Shown here: positions 1-9,125 of the stretch, in pieces
Layout of the letters: every line of letters begins with the position of its first letter
How positions within the stretch are numbered: position 1 is the stretch's first letter
Assembly: GCF_009707465.1 (NCBI RefSeq)
Contig: NZ_CP046120.1
Location: 2,819,501-2,883,500, forward strand
Reading direction: 5' to 3'
DNA: 64,000 nucleotides
Origin: Novosphingobium sp. Gsoil 351
GTDB lineage: Bacteria; Pseudomonadota; Alphaproteobacteria; Sphingomonadales; Sphingomonadaceae
Notes under the pieces: generated by a model
Told to the model about the DNA's origin: nothing
The model's input: the letters and a program-made list of their open reading frames with translations, nothing else
Databases searched by the model: none
Translations under genes and position numbers: made by a program

Positions 1-1
1 G

Positions 2-1030
2 GCGACGGTCTGCGGCGGTTCGCTGTCGATGATGGACGCGGGCGTGCCGATCACGCGGCCCGTGTCCGGCATCGCGATGGGCCTGATCCTTGAAGGGACC
101 GAGTTCACCGTGCTCAGCGACATCCTCGGCGACGAGGATCACCTCGGCGACATGGACTTCAAGGTCGCCGGCACGTCCGAGGGCATCACCACGATGCAGA
201 TGGACATCAAGGTCGCCGGGATCACCCGCGAGATCTTCGAGGCCGCGCTCAACCAGGCCAAGGCCGGGCGCGCGCATATCCTGGGCGAAATGACCAAGGC
301 GCTGGGCTCTGCCCGCACCGAGCTGTCCGACTATGCGCCGCGGATCGAGACGATGCAGATCGACAAGTCGAAGATCCGCGAAGTCATCGGCACCGGCGGC
401 AAGGTGATCCGCGAGATCGTTGCCGAAACCGGCGCCAAGGTCGACATCGACGACGAAGGTCTGATCAAGCTCTCCTCGTCCGATCCGGCGCAGATCGAAG
501 CGGCGCGCAAGTGGATCCTCGGCATCGTCGAGGAAGCCGAAGTCGGCAAGATCTACGACGGAAAGGTCGTCACGATCGTCGATTTCGGGGCGTTCGTGAA
601 CTTCATGGGCGGCAAGGACGGCCTCGTCCACGTGTCTGAAATGCGCAACGAGCGGGTCGAAAAGCCCACCGACGTCGTGTCCGAAGGCCAAGCGGTCAAG
701 GTCAAGGTCCTCGAGATCGATCCGCGCGGCAAAGTTCGCCTGTCGATGCGCGTCGTCGATCAGGAAACCGGCGAAGAACTGCCCGACACCCGTCCGCCGC
801 GCGAACCGCGCGGCGATCGTCCGGGCGGTGATCGTCGCCCGGGCGGCGGCGGTCGCGACCGTGACCGGGGGCCGCGCCGTGATGGCGGCGGCGACCGCGG
901 ACCGCGCCGTGACGGCGGCGGCGATCGTGACCGGGGGCCGCGTCGCGAGCGCTCGGAAGGCGGCGCCGAAGGCTCCGGGGCGGGAGGCAACGCCGACCAC
1001 ATGCCGGCGTTCCTGAAGCAGGAAGACTGA
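2..1030 (+). CDS. pnp: Polyribonucleotide nucleotidyltransferase (PNPase), 3' part
   Basis: This is the C-terminal part of PNPase, the 3'-5' phosphorolytic exoribonuclease of mRNA decay; the 5' end lies before the window. The first codons already read as the second RNase PH core ([17 protein letters not shown]). A KH domain follows with its [10 protein letters not shown] loop around base 390, then an S1 domain beginning near [18 protein letters not shown] around base 545. The last 80 or so residues are an Arg/Gly/Asp-rich tail with two and a half copies of [10 protein letters not shown], ending AFLKQED. Such basic tails occur on alphaproteobacterial PNPases and may contact RNA or degradosome partners; that role is inference. 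A strong terminator follows 21 bases after the stop. Identification is very secure. Confidence 0.97.
   Translation, partial: ATVCGGSLSMMDAGVPITRPVSGIAMGLILEGTEFTVLSDILGDEDHLGDMDFKVAGTSEGITTMQMDIKVAGITREIFEAALNQAKAGRAHILGEMTKALGSARTELSDYAPRIETMQIDKSKIREVIGTGGKVIREIVAETGAKVDIDDEGLIKLSSSDPAQIEAARKWILGIVEEAEVGKIYDGKVVTIVDFGAFVNFMGGKDGLVHVSEMRNERVEKPTDVVSEGQAVKVKVLEIDPRGKVRLSMRVVDQETGEELPDTRPPREPRGDRPGGDRRPGGGGRDRDRGPRRDGGGDRGPRRDGGGDRDRGPRRERSEGGAEGSGAGGNADHMPAFLKQED
863..946 (+). repeat. In-frame 30-bp tandem repeat in the PNPase tail
   Basis: Two full 30-bp units (863-892 and 893-922) encode [11 protein letters not shown] partial third unit begins at 929 after a two-codon insert. Third-codon positions differ between units, so the repeat is not a very recent exact duplication. 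Copy number is likely to vary between strains. Confidence 0.8.
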
Positions 1031-1051
1031 TCCTTCGGTAAACCGAGGTAA

Positions 1052-1086
1052 GGGGGGCCGCGGGAGCAATCCCGCGGCCCCCTTTG
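1052..1086 (+). terminator. Rho-independent terminator after pnp
   Basis: A 13-bp perfect G/C-rich stem (1053-1065 with 1070-1082) closes a four-base GCAA loop and is followed by a short T-containing tract. It lies between pnp and the next gene on the same strand, so the two genes are probably separate transcription units. Confidence 0.85.
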
Positions 1087-1103
1087 TTTGATAGGACCGG
1101 CCC

Positions 1104-1778
1104 ATGATCGCCCGCCAGCATCTCGCGACCGCATTCGTCCCCGGCGGCGAGGAGTTGCGGTTGTATTCGCATGACCGCGACTTCATGATCCTGCTCAAAC
1201 GCGACGAACTGATGAGCACCCGCATGCGAGGCTCGGAAGAGGCGCTGGCGGTCCAGACGATCGCGCGGCTCGGGGGCAAGCCCGCTCCGCGGCTGCTGAT
1301 TGGCGGATACGGCATGGGATTCACCCTGCGCGCGGCCCTTGCCGCTCTCGATGACACAGCGCAGGTGACGGTTGCCGAACTGGTTCCCGAAATCGTCGAT
1401 TGGGCGCGGGGGCCAATGGCCGAGCTGTCCGCGGGCTGCCTTGACGATCCGCGGGTGCGGCTCGAGTTTGGGGATGTCGCCGACGCCATAGGCGCGACCA
1501 TTGCGAGTTGGGACGCGATCCTGCTCGACGTCGACAACGGACCGGACGGGCTGGTCCGCCCGGCCAACGACCGGATCTATTCGCCGGTCGGACTGGCCGC
1601 TGCGAAGCGTGCGTTGCGGCCCGGCGGTGTCCTCGCGGTGTGGTCCGCCGCGCCGGACGCGGGCTTCACCCGGCGGCTTCGCTCGGCCGGATTCCAGGTC
1701 GAGGACGTCTCGATCTCGGCCCGCGCCAACGGCAAGGGTCCGCGACATGTGATTTGGTTCGCGCGGCGCCCGTCGTGA
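1104..1778 (+). CDS. Spermidine-synthase-like SAM-binding protein
   Basis: A 224-residue protein with the Rossmann methyltransferase fold of the spermidine synthase family. The glycine-rich SAM/dcSAM loop is GGYGMGFTLRAAL near residues 67-79, the acidic strand-2 position is in VAELVPEIVDWA, and the LLDVDNGPDG strand matches the catalytic Asp region. It is shorter than true SpeE (about 280-300 residues) and lacks most of the N-terminal beta-domain. Stand-alone copies like this are usually annotated 'spermidine synthase' although activity is rarely shown, so polyamine synthesis should not be assumed. The stop lies 4 bases from the convergent gene on the other strand. Confidence 0.8.
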   Translation: MIARQHLATAFVPGGEELRLYSHDRDFMILLKRDELMSTRMRGSEEALAVQTIARLGGKPAPRLLIGGYGMGFTLRAALAALDDTAQVTVAELVPEIVDWARGPMAELSAGCLDDPRVRLEFGDVADAIGATIASWDAILLDVDNGPDGLVRPANDRIYSPVGLAAAKRALRPGGVLAVWSAAPDAGFTRRLRSAGFQVEDVSISARANGKGPRHVIWFARRPS

Positions 1779-1782
1779 ATAG

Positions 1783-3438
1783 CTATTTTTCCCATACCCG
1801 CTTGAACGCCTGCCACTTCACCCGCGCGTTGCGCCGTTCATCGGACATCGCTTCAAGGAATTCGGCGAGCCGCTGCGATTTGGCGGCGGTGTAGAAGGTC
1901 AGAACCGCGGCAGGGACCAGCACCGCCATCAGATAGCCCGCCTTTTCGAGCAGCGAGACCCGCGTAAGGTCGATGAGGTTCATGCCCAGGAATCCCGTGG
2001 CGACGGTGCCGATCAGGCCGAAGAACGTGACCACGGTCAGCCGCACCACGGTGTTGGCCTGGCGGCGCAGCCCGTCGCTGTCGAGGTAGTCCATCATGTC
2101 CTGCACTTCCTCGCGGACTTCGGCGAACAAGTGTTCGGTGCCCAAGTGCGCGAGCCACAGCATGAACAACTCCTGCGCGACCGGCTGGGCGGACACCTCC
2201 TGGAACCAGTAGCGATGGGTGAAGCGCAGGAAGTTCTCGTGGGTCAGCCGGATTGCGCGCTTGAAGCGTTTCACGGTCTCCGCGGAATAGTCCCGCAGGC
2301 CTCCGATCGCTCCGACCAGGCCATCGCGGAAGACCAGCAGTGCGGCCCGGTGGAAATGCGCGATCAGCGCGATCAGGAAATACTGGTGACGGAACTGGGC
2401 GAGAATTCCGGTGTCGAGATCGGTGTAGGTCCGGCTCGACGCCTCACCAACCATGACGAAGGTCTGGCCAGTGCAGATGATCCGGGTAACGGTCTGCTGA
2501 TCGCGGCGCGCACCGCTCCAGAAGCGGTCGTAACAATGCCGTTTCTCGAAATCGTCGAAGAACTCCGATGTGTAGGGCGTATCGGGAGCGGCGGCGAGCC
2601 CCAGCCGCACCCAGTCCTCGCGTGCGATGGCGAAGGGATCGTCGACCGCGAGATAGGCGAGAAGCGGAATGCGCTGGTGGTCGAGGAGAATGTATCGGAT
2701 CCCGCCCGGCTTGGCCCCGTGGTGGGGGATCAGCGGGTCGAGCAGGAATGCCCAGTGTGCCGCAAGCCGTGGCGCGCGGTGGGCGCAGACGTGGGTGAGG
2801 TATTCGCCTTTCCGCTCATAATCAGAGCGCGCGAGGATCGAGCCATCGGCCGCCAAGAGGTTCACGGCGGCGCAGCAATGCGCGCCGTCGCCGCCCACGT
2901 TCCACCCCTTGGGATAAGCGCGGCCGAAGCGAAACAGCAACTGCTGGGCCTGTGGGAGGGTAAGGTCGCGGCCGACGACTTCGATCGCCAGGATCGCCTC
3001 GTCGATGTCGTAGAAGAAATAAAGTTCGGCGCGCGCGACTTCGAGCCGGAGCGGGTTCTCGCCGCGCCGCAGGGTGACCGCTGCGTGGGTGACGTCGCGG
3101 CGGCGAAAAACCCGCAATGCGGCCGGTTCGCGGCCGTCCGCCGCGGTCCCCATGCGTTCGCCATACAGGAACCGCTGGACGTCGGGCATGAAGGCCACGA
3201 ACTCGCAGTAGTGGCGTTCCTGGAAATCTCCCGGATCGTCGGCAAACTCGTTGCGGACTACTTCCCACGGGCTGTCGCTGGCTGCCAGCCGCTCCCAGTG
3301 CGTGGGTGGCCCGGGGGTGCCGTAAAGCGGCGCCAACTGCAGCGGCCAAATCAGAATCTGGCGAAATTCGCGAACCGTCGCCGCCGCGCCAGCGACGGCC
3401 TGGCCGGCCCCCATCATGGTGGTTTCGTTCTGCCCCAT
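1783..3438 (-). CDS. CorA-like GMN-motif membrane protein
   Basis: A 551-residue protein with a large soluble N-terminal part and two C-terminal membrane segments. The first membrane segment ends in GTVATGFLGMN, the GMN signature that defines the CorA magnesium/cobalt channel superfamily, and the second is YLMAVLVPAAVLTFY. The soluble part is much longer than in CorA (about 450 against 260 residues) and I do not recognise its N-terminal half. A metal transport role follows from family knowledge only. The start was placed at the ATG at 3438, preceded by a G-rich tract; an in-frame TTG exists at 3450. It stands alone, convergent with the upstream methyltransferase-fold gene. Confidence 0.7.
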   Translation of the reverse strand: MGQNETTMMGAGQAVAGAAATVREFRQILIWPLQLAPLYGTPGPPTHWERLAASDSPWEVVRNEFADDPGDFQERHYCEFVAFMPDVQRFLYGERMGTAADGREPAALRVFRRRDVTHAAVTLRRGENPLRLEVARAELYFFYDIDEAILAIEVVGRDLTLPQAQQLLFRFGRAYPKGWNVGGDGAHCCAAVNLLAADGSILARSDYERKGEYLTHVCAHRAPRLAAHWAFLLDPLIPHHGAKPGGIRYILLDHQRIPLLAYLAVDDPFAIAREDWVRLGLAAAPDTPYTSEFFDDFEKRHCYDRFWSGARRDQQTVTRIICTGQTFVMVGEASSRTYTDLDTGILAQFRHQYFLIALIAHFHRAALLVFRDGLVGAIGGLRDYSAETVKRFKRAIRLTHENFLRFTHRYWFQEVSAQPVAQELFMLWLAHLGTEHLFAEVREEVQDMMDYLDSDGLRRQANTVVRLTVVTFFGLIGTVATGFLGMNLIDLTRVSLLEKAGYLMAVLVPAAVLTFYTAAKSQRLAEFLEAMSDERRNARVKWQAFKRVWEK

Positions 3439-3529
3439 GGCGTCCCCCAAGACTGCCGCGCCTGGGGCGAAAGGTCGGTCAATTGCGCGCGCGGCGCAAG
3501 CGGCGAACGTCGCCGCGCCCGCATTGCGA

Positions 3530-3673
3530 TCAGCCGACGATCCAGCGCAGAATCAACGCGACGATTGCCAGCACGGCGACGCCGCCCGCCCAATAGACCG
3601 CCAGCCAGCACAGCCGCCGCCACAGCGGCTCGGGCGTTGCAGGCGTCTCCAGCCGCGGTTCAATGATAGCCAT
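3530..3673 (-). CDS. DUF2474-type small membrane protein of cytochrome bd operon
   Basis: A 47-residue protein with a short polar N-terminus, a PLWRRLCWLAVYW start and one membrane helix ending LILRWIVG. This layout matches the DUF2474 proteins that follow cydB in many alphaproteobacteria. The ATG lies inside the last codons of cydB (14-base overlap) behind an AAGG ribosome-binding site, so translation is probably coupled. By position and size it is probably a bd-oxidase accessory subunit comparable to CydX, though not clearly homologous to it. Confidence 0.8.
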   Translation of the reverse strand: MAIIEPRLETPATPEPLWRRLCWLAVYWAGGVAVLAIVALILRWIVG

Positions 3674-4667
3674 CGGTGCCGACCTTGCCGCGGAACACCC
3701 AATAGGCCCAGCCCGTATAACCCAGGATCAGAGGCAGGATCAGCGCGACACCGACGATCATGAATTCCTGGCTGCGGCGCGGGGCGGCCGCGTCCCAGAT
3801 CGTGAGCGAGGGAGGGACGATGTGCGGGTACATCGAGACGCCCAACCCGATCATCCCCAACGCGAAGATCCCCAGCGCGCACAGGAATGCGCGCCACGGG
3901 CGCTGCGCGGCGAGCGCGTTGAGGAGGGTGAGGAAGGCGATCCCGGTCAGCACCGGAACCGGCGCGACGAACCAGATCAGCGGCGAGGCGAACCAGCGCT
4001 GATAATATTCGGGAAACAGGAACGGGGTCGCCGCGCTCACCCCCACCATCAGCGCGCCGGTGGCGAAGGTGGCGAGGCGGGCAAAGCGATAGCCGTGCAC
4101 CTCGGCCTTGCCCTCGGTTTTGATCGCCAGCCAGCAGGCGCCGAGCAGGACGTAGCCGACCACCGTTCCCAGCCCGGTCAGCAGCGAATACGGGCTCAGC
4201 CAGTCGGTCCAGCCCCCGGCATAGGCGCGCCCGGAGACTTTCACTCCCTGGATCAGCGCGCCCAGGATGATCCCCTGCGAAAGCGCCGCGACGAGCGACC
4301 CCGCGGTGATCGCGAAGTCCCAGAACCGGCGGTGCGCGGGATCGCGCCAGCGGAATTCGAACCCGGTGCCGCGAAACACCAGCCCCAGCAGCATCGCGAT
4401 GATCAACGGATAAGTCGCAGGCATGACGATTGCGTAGGCCAGCGGAAAGGCGGCGAACAACCCGCCTCCGCCCAGGACCAGCCAGGTCTCATTACCGTCC
4501 CAAACCGGCGCGACCGAATTGAGCGCCTGGTCGCGCTCTTCGCCATTGTCGAGCACGGGCAGGAGCATGCCGATGCCCAGGTCGAACCCGTCCATTACCA
4601 CGTACATGAATACAGCGAAGGCGATCACCGCAGCCCACAGCGTGGTCAGGTCGAAGACGATGTTCAT
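3660..4667 (-). CDS. cydB: Cytochrome bd ubiquinol oxidase subunit II
   Basis: A 335-residue integral membrane protein, subunit II of the bd-type quinol oxidase that reduces oxygen at high affinity. It opens MNIVFDLTTLWAAVIAF and contains the family-typical MYVVMDGFDLGIGMLLP and WDGNETWLVLGGGGLFAAFP segments, with further helices to FRGKVGTDGYH at the C-terminus. The ATG at 4667, four bases after the cydA stop, is chosen over upstream in-frame starts because it gives the canonical N-terminus. It overlaps the DUF2474 gene. Confidence 0.95.
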   Translation of the reverse strand: MNIVFDLTTLWAAVIAFAVFMYVVMDGFDLGIGMLLPVLDNGEERDQALNSVAPVWDGNETWLVLGGGGLFAAFPLAYAIVMPATYPLIIAMLLGLVFRGTGFEFRWRDPAHRRFWDFAITAGSLVAALSQGIILGALIQGVKVSGRAYAGGWTDWLSPYSLLTGLGTVVGYVLLGACWLAIKTEGKAEVHGYRFARLATFATGALMVGVSAATPFLFPEYYQRWFASPLIWFVAPVPVLTGIAFLTLLNALAAQRPWRAFLCALGIFALGMIGLGVSMYPHIVPPSLTIWDAAAPRRSQEFMIVGVALILPLILGYTGWAYWVFRGKVGTDGYH

Positions 4668-4671
4668 CCGC

Positions 4672-6095
4672 TCAGGCCCCCTGCCTAGCTGGCTTCTGAG
4701 CGGGGCCCGGCGTGATTCCGGCGGTGCGCATCGGGGCATCGGCCTCGACGTTGACGAGATCGGGCTCGTGCGGATGGGGCGCCGCCGACATCAGGCGCAG
4801 GATGTACCAGATGCCGATGCCGAATACCGCGAAGTACACCACCGCGAACGCGGCGAGCGAGGCCGCTACCGCAGGCGCCCCCAGCGGGCTGACGCTGTCG
4901 GCGGTACGCAGCAGCCCGGTGACGGTCCATGGCTGGCGCCCGACTTCGGTCGTCACCCACCCTGCGATCACCGCCACGAACCCTGCCGGACCGAGCAAAA
5001 GGCCTGCCCAATGCAGCGCGCGCCAGTCGTAGAGCCGACCCGCGCGCGCGCGAACAGACTCCACAACCCCAGCCCGAAGATCGCGAAACCCAGCCCGACC
5101 ATGATCCGGAACGACCAGAAGACGATTCCCACCGGCGGCTGGTCCCGGCGCGGCACGGTGTCCAGACCGCTAAGCGGCGCATCGGGATCGTGCTTGAGGA
5201 TCAGCGATGAGGCCTTGGGAACCTCGATCGCATAGCGAACTTCCTGCGCATCCTGATCGGGCCAGCCGAACAGGATCAACGGCGCGCCCGCGGGATGGCT
5301 CTGGAAGTGGCCCTCCATCGCCATGATCTTGACCGGCTGGTGCTGCAACGTGTTGAGCCCGTGCATGTCGCCGATAAAGATCTGCACTGGCGCGACCAGC
5401 GCGGCCATCCACATCGCCATCGAGAACATCCGCCGCACCTGCGGGGTATCGTTGCGCTTGAGCAGGTGCCACGCGCCGACCCCTCCCACTACCAGCGCAG
5501 TGGTCAGATAGGCAGCGGTCACGGTGTGGGCGAAGCGGAACGGGAAGCTGGGGTTGAAGATGATCGCCAGCCAGCTCGGCCCGGGCAGGAACTGGCCGCC
5601 GGGGCCGACCACGTATCCGGTCGGCGTCTGCATCCAGCTGTTGGCGCTCAGAATCCAGAACGCCGAAATCGCGGTGCCCACCGAAACCATGCAAGTAGCG
5701 GCGAAGTGCAGGCCCTTGCCCACGCGCTTCATCCCGAACAGCATCACCCCCAGGAACCCGGCCTCGAGGAAGAACGCGGTCAGCACCTCGTAGGCCATCA
5801 ACGGCCCGATCACCCCGCCCGCCTTGTCCGAGAACACCGCCCAGTTTGCCCCGAACTCGTAGCTCATCACCACGCCCGAAACGACGCCCATCGCGAACGC
5901 GACCGCGAAGATCCGCAGCCAGTAGCGATAGAGATCGAGGTACAACTCCTTGCCGGTCCTGAGCCAGAGTCCCTCGAGCACCGCGAGGAAGCTGGCGAGA
6001 CCGATCGAGAACGCCGGGAAGATGAAGTGGAAGCTCACCGTAAAGGCGAACTGGGCGCGGGCCAGCAGCAGCGCGGTGGGATCGGTCATCGGCAT
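4672..6095 (-). pseudogene. cydA: Cytochrome bd ubiquinol oxidase subunit I, frameshifted
   Basis: Two reading frames together make one CydA. The first (from about 6095 down past 5050) has the N-terminus with the haem b595 His in VSFHFIFP, the quinol-side segments and the FWSFRIMVGLGFAIFGLGLW helix. It then runs out of frame inside a (CG)6 run at 5041-5052. The second frame (to 4672) continues with GRLYDW, GWVTTEVGRQPWTV and the last helices. Removing two bases or adding one restores the frame. No internal start would rescue the missing part. Either the strain has lost bd oxidase, or the run was mis-sequenced; cydB and DUF2474 are intact. The start is at 6095 or 6089. Confidence 0.88.
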
Positions 6096-6168
6096 AACCC
6101 CGGACAACGGACAAGCCGTCAGCCAAGACGATTAAGCTATATCCCTGCGCTTGGCCCGTGAATTGTAC

Positions 6169-6182
6169 GCAACCCGGGTTGC
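6169..6182. promoter_or_regulatory. 14-bp perfect palindrome upstream of cydA
   Basis: GCAACCCGGGTTGC is a perfect inverted repeat about 75 bases before the cydA start and just past the gcrA stop. It could be an operator for the bd oxidase operon. It has no T-run, so it is unlikely to be an efficient terminator for gcrA. It does not match an FNR or ArcA site that I know. Confidence 0.35.
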
Positions 6183-6196
6183 ACGAGGCGTCAGTG

Positions 6197-6895
6197 TCAG
6201 CGCACCCGCGGGCCGCCGAACGGCAACGGCGGCGGAGGGCGGCGATGACCGCGCGGCAGCTGCGCCTGATAGGCCCGCCCGCAATGCTCCACGCAATAGG
6301 GAAAGCCGGGGTTCACCTTCACGCCGCAGAAATGGAAGTCCGGCTCGCCAGGATGGCCCATCGGCCAGCGGCAGATGCGCTCGTTGAGATCGAGCAGGCC
6401 CGTTTTGGTAGCCATTTCCGCGCTCGGCTTGGCGGGGACCAGGCGGCGGGGCGGGGCCGGAGGGATCGGTGCCTGCTGGTCGCCCGGACCCTGGCGGAGG
6501 AACCCGCCCGGCCCCACCGAGACTACCCGCTGGCCGCTGGGCGGGGGCACGGGGACCGAAGGCGTCGCGTATGTCGGGGTCGGCCCGGCCGGAGTCGAAA
6601 GCGCCGGATCGGACGAGAAATTGACCGTGGAGGTCGATGACCGCGGTGCCCCGGCGGGCGCAGCCGCGGGCTTGGTCGCCGGTTTGGGCGCGGTGGGCGT
6701 AGGTTTGGCGACGGGGGCATCGCTCTTGTCGTTGGGCTTGACCGGGGACGGGCGCGCCTTCAGCCCCAGGCGGTGTGCCTTGCCGATCACGGCGTTGCGG
6801 CTGACTCCCCCCAGATCGTCGGCGATCTGGCTGGCGGTCGCGCCGCCTTCCCACATCTTGGTCAGCTTGGCGATGCGTTCGTCGGTCCAGCTCAT
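6197..6895 (-). CDS. gcrA: GcrA-family cell cycle regulator
   Basis: A 232-residue protein. Residues 1-45 are the GcrA helix-turn-helix (MSWTDERIAKLTKMWEGG, SRNAVIGKAHRLGL). A Pro/Ala-rich linker follows, then a C-terminal block with ICRWPMGHPGEPDFHFCG and PYCVEHCGRAYQ, the conserved Cys/His region of the family. In Caulobacter, GcrA binds sigma-70 polymerase and activates promoters carrying CcrM-methylated GANTC sites; a similar role is expected here. The linker is longer than in Caulobacter GcrA (about 173 residues in total there). The ATG at 6895 gives the canonical N-terminus. Confidence 0.93.
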   Translation of the reverse strand: MSWTDERIAKLTKMWEGGATASQIADDLGGVSRNAVIGKAHRLGLKARPSPVKPNDKSDAPVAKPTPTAPKPATKPAAAPAGAPRSSTSTVNFSSDPALSTPAGPTPTYATPSVPVPPPSGQRVVSVGPGGFLRQGPGDQQAPIPPAPPRRLVPAKPSAEMATKTGLLDLNERICRWPMGHPGEPDFHFCGVKVNPGFPYCVEHCGRAYQAQLPRGHRRPPPPLPFGGPRVR

Positions 6896-6978
6896 AACGT
6901 TTCCAGAAATCCTATGCGCGCGAGAGGGTGCATGCCGCCACCTTGTCAGCAGCCGATCCCCTCGATAGGCGATCAGCC

Positions 6979-7860
6979 ATGGACGAACCTGCAACCGCTC
7001 CGCAAGAACAAAGCCTCGTTCCGATGGCTTCCCAGCGGCGAAGTTTCCCCCCGCAAGGCGTTCCCCGGATCGGCGGCATCAACCGCCTTGGGCTGTGGAC
7101 CCTCTATATGAAAGAGGTCAGGCGGTTCTTCAAGGTCCAGACCCAGACGATCTGGGCTCCGGCGATGACGACGTTGCTCTATCTGATGATTTTCACCGTC
7201 GCGCTCGGCCGCGGTGGCCGTGAAGTGCTTGGTGTGCCGTTCGCCAGCTTCATCGCCCCGGGGCTGATCATCATGGGGATGATCAACAACGCGTTCGCCA
7301 ACGCCAGCTTCTCGCTGCTGGTGGGCAAGATCCAGGGCACGATCGTCGACTACCTTATGCCGCCGCTGTCGACCGGCGAACTGATGCTGGCGATGATCGG
7401 CGCGGCGGTGACCCGCGCGGTCCTGGTTGGCTTGGCGGTGACGCTGGCGATGCTGCTGTGGCCGGGCGTGCATCTGACCGCCGCGCACCCCTGGGCGATC
7501 GTATGGTTCGGGCTGATGGGCTCCACCCTGCTCGCGCTGATCGGGCTGGCCAGCTCGATCTGGGCCGAGAAATTCGATCACAACGCCGCGGTGACCAATT
7601 TCGTGATCACTCCGCTGACGATGCTGTCGGGCACGTTCTACGTGATCGACAACCTCGCTCCGTCGTTTCGCGCCGTCAGCTATGCAAACCCGTTCTTCTA
7701 CGTGATCTCGGGTTTCCGCTTCGGCTTCCTGGGGCAGAGCGACATCGGTAGCACCAACCAAGCGGTGTGGCACGCCGCGGTGGGGCTGGGGGCGCTCAAT
7801 CTGACGCTGGCCGCCATCACCTACGCACTGCTGCGTTCGGGTTGGCGGATCAGGAGTTAG
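6979..7860 (+). CDS. ABC-2 type transporter permease
   Basis: A 293-residue permease of the ABC-2 family, divergent from gcrA. After about 35 polar residues it carries six predicted membrane segments, starting at TIWAPAMTTLLYLMIF, and the family-typical block GTFYVIDNLAPSFR followed by NPFFYVISGFRFGFLG. Such permeases pair with a DrrA-like ATPase in export of lipids, polysaccharide or drugs, but no ATPase gene is adjacent. The start at 6979 (MDEPATAP) is likely; an in-frame ATG at 6928 is less so. Confidence 0.88.
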   Translation: MDEPATAPQEQSLVPMASQRRSFPPQGVPRIGGINRLGLWTLYMKEVRRFFKVQTQTIWAPAMTTLLYLMIFTVALGRGGREVLGVPFASFIAPGLIIMGMINNAFANASFSLLVGKIQGTIVDYLMPPLSTGELMLAMIGAAVTRAVLVGLAVTLAMLLWPGVHLTAAHPWAIVWFGLMGSTLLALIGLASSIWAEKFDHNAAVTNFVITPLTMLSGTFYVIDNLAPSFRAVSYANPFFYVISGFRFGFLGQSDIGSTNQAVWHAAVGLGALNLTLAAITYALLRSGWRIRS

Positions 7861-7892
7861 GTTTTTCGGGCCAGGCGCAGGCCGGAAACAGA

Positions 7893-9125
7893 TCACCCGC
7901 CTCGTGTGATGTCGTCGTAGGCCTTGCGGAATTCCTTCGCGAACATGTCCATGAAGGCCTCGTCGGAATCGAATGCGACCCCGCTGAATTCGCGCTCATA
8001 GGCCTTCCACAGCGCCGCATCGCGCGCGCCGGGGAGGATTTTCTCGAGCATCCCGCGGGTTTCGGCGCGGCTGCGGATCGATTTGGGGCTGAACCGCTCG
8101 AGCGTCGAGCGCAGCGCGCCCTGCATTGCCTTGAGCGTCGCGAGCTGGTGGGCCTGCAGATCGCGCCAGCCATCCTCGACCGCCAGATCCGCGCCCATGA
8201 ACCCGCGCTCGGCCGGGTTGAGAATGTGACGCAACGCCTGATCCGGGTTGCGCGCGAATTTGAGCGGGTTGTTGCCGGAAATCTCCAGCCCGGTGCCCTG
8301 CGCGCCCATCTGGCTTTTGGCGCGGGCACGCGCTTCGAGCATCATAACCATCCCGGCGACAAGTCCGCGTAGCAGCATTCCGGCCTGATGGAGGGCCGCG
8401 GCCGGGTCTTGTTGCACGGTATCGGGCGGGACCCCCGCGCCGGCGAGAAAGGCTTCCAGCGCAAGCTCTGCGGCCGGCGCTTGTGCCATTGCGGCAGGAG
8501 CTTCGGATTGCGCCAGCGGAGCGGGAGCCGGAGCGGGAGCCGGTGACGGCGGGGCGGGTGACGGCTGCGAAGCCGCCACTGGGGACGCGGCAACCGGGTC
8601 CGGCCAGGCGGCCGGTGGCGGTGCGGGCGCCGCCGCACCGAAGCCGCCGCGTTTCCAGTCGATCGAGTTGCTGGCCGCGAACTTGTTCCAGATGTCGTCG
8701 TCGCCGGGCGGCATCGGCGGTGCCTGGACCGGCGTTGGTGGGATTACAGCCACCGGCGGCGTGGTTGGATCGCGCGGCACGGCGCCGGGCGGCGGACCCA
8801 GCCTGGCGACGACCTCGTACTTGCCGATCCGGATAAGATCGCCGTCACGCAGCGGATGTGGCCCGCTCAGCCGCCGCTTGTCGTCGTTGACAAACGTCCC
8901 GTTGGTCGAGTTATCGACCAGTTCGTAGCCGCCGTTGCGGAACAGGATGTCGCAGTGGCGTCCGGAAATGTGCAGCTCGGGATCGGGGAGCGACCAGTCG
9001 GTGCTGCCTGCACGCCCGATCGTCGCACTACGGCGATCGAGCACCACGCTCAGCGGGCCGCCGTTGGCAAGCTGGGTCATGTTGCGCACCTGAAGGGTCA
9101 ACGCGAGGGGGCGATCGACGCTCAT
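7893..9125 (-). CDS. FHA-domain protein, type VI secretion TagH-like
   Basis: A 410-residue cytoplasmic protein. Residues 20-110 form a forkhead-associated domain with the phosphothreonine-binding signatures IGRAGSTDW, SGRHCDI and NSTNGTFVND. A long Pro/Ala-rich linker follows. The C-terminal 200 residues have the layout seen in type VI secretion FHA proteins, including NPLKFARNPDQALRHIL, ERGFMGADLAVEDG and a W..Y.REF segment near the end. No tss core gene is in the window, so it is an orphan here or part of a signalling set with the neighbouring OmpA proteins. Start at MSVDRPLAL. Confidence 0.8.
   Translation of the reverse strand: MSVDRPLALTLQVRNMTQLANGGPLSVVLDRRSATIGRAGSTDWSLPDPELHISGRHCDILFRNGGYELVDNSTNGTFVNDDKRRLSGPHPLRDGDLIRIGKYEVVARLGPPPGAVPRDPTTPPVAVIPPTPVQAPPMPPGDDDIWNKFAASNSIDWKRGGFGAAAPAPPPAAWPDPVAASPVAASQPSPAPPSPAPAPAPAPLAQSEAPAAMAQAPAAELALEAFLAGAGVPPDTVQQDPAAALHQAGMLLRGLVAGMVMMLEARARAKSQMGAQGTGLEISGNNPLKFARNPDQALRHILNPAERGFMGADLAVEDGWRDLQAHQLATLKAMQGALRSTLERFSPKSIRSRAETRGMLEKILPGARDAALWKAYEREFSGVAFDSDEAFMDMFAKEFRKAYDDITRGG

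Noticed and set aside
2131..3666. 511-codon plus-strand frame opposite the CorA-like gene
   Set aside because: No domain or membrane pattern is visible, and the opposite strand has a GMN motif with two helices. Treated as an antisense shadow.
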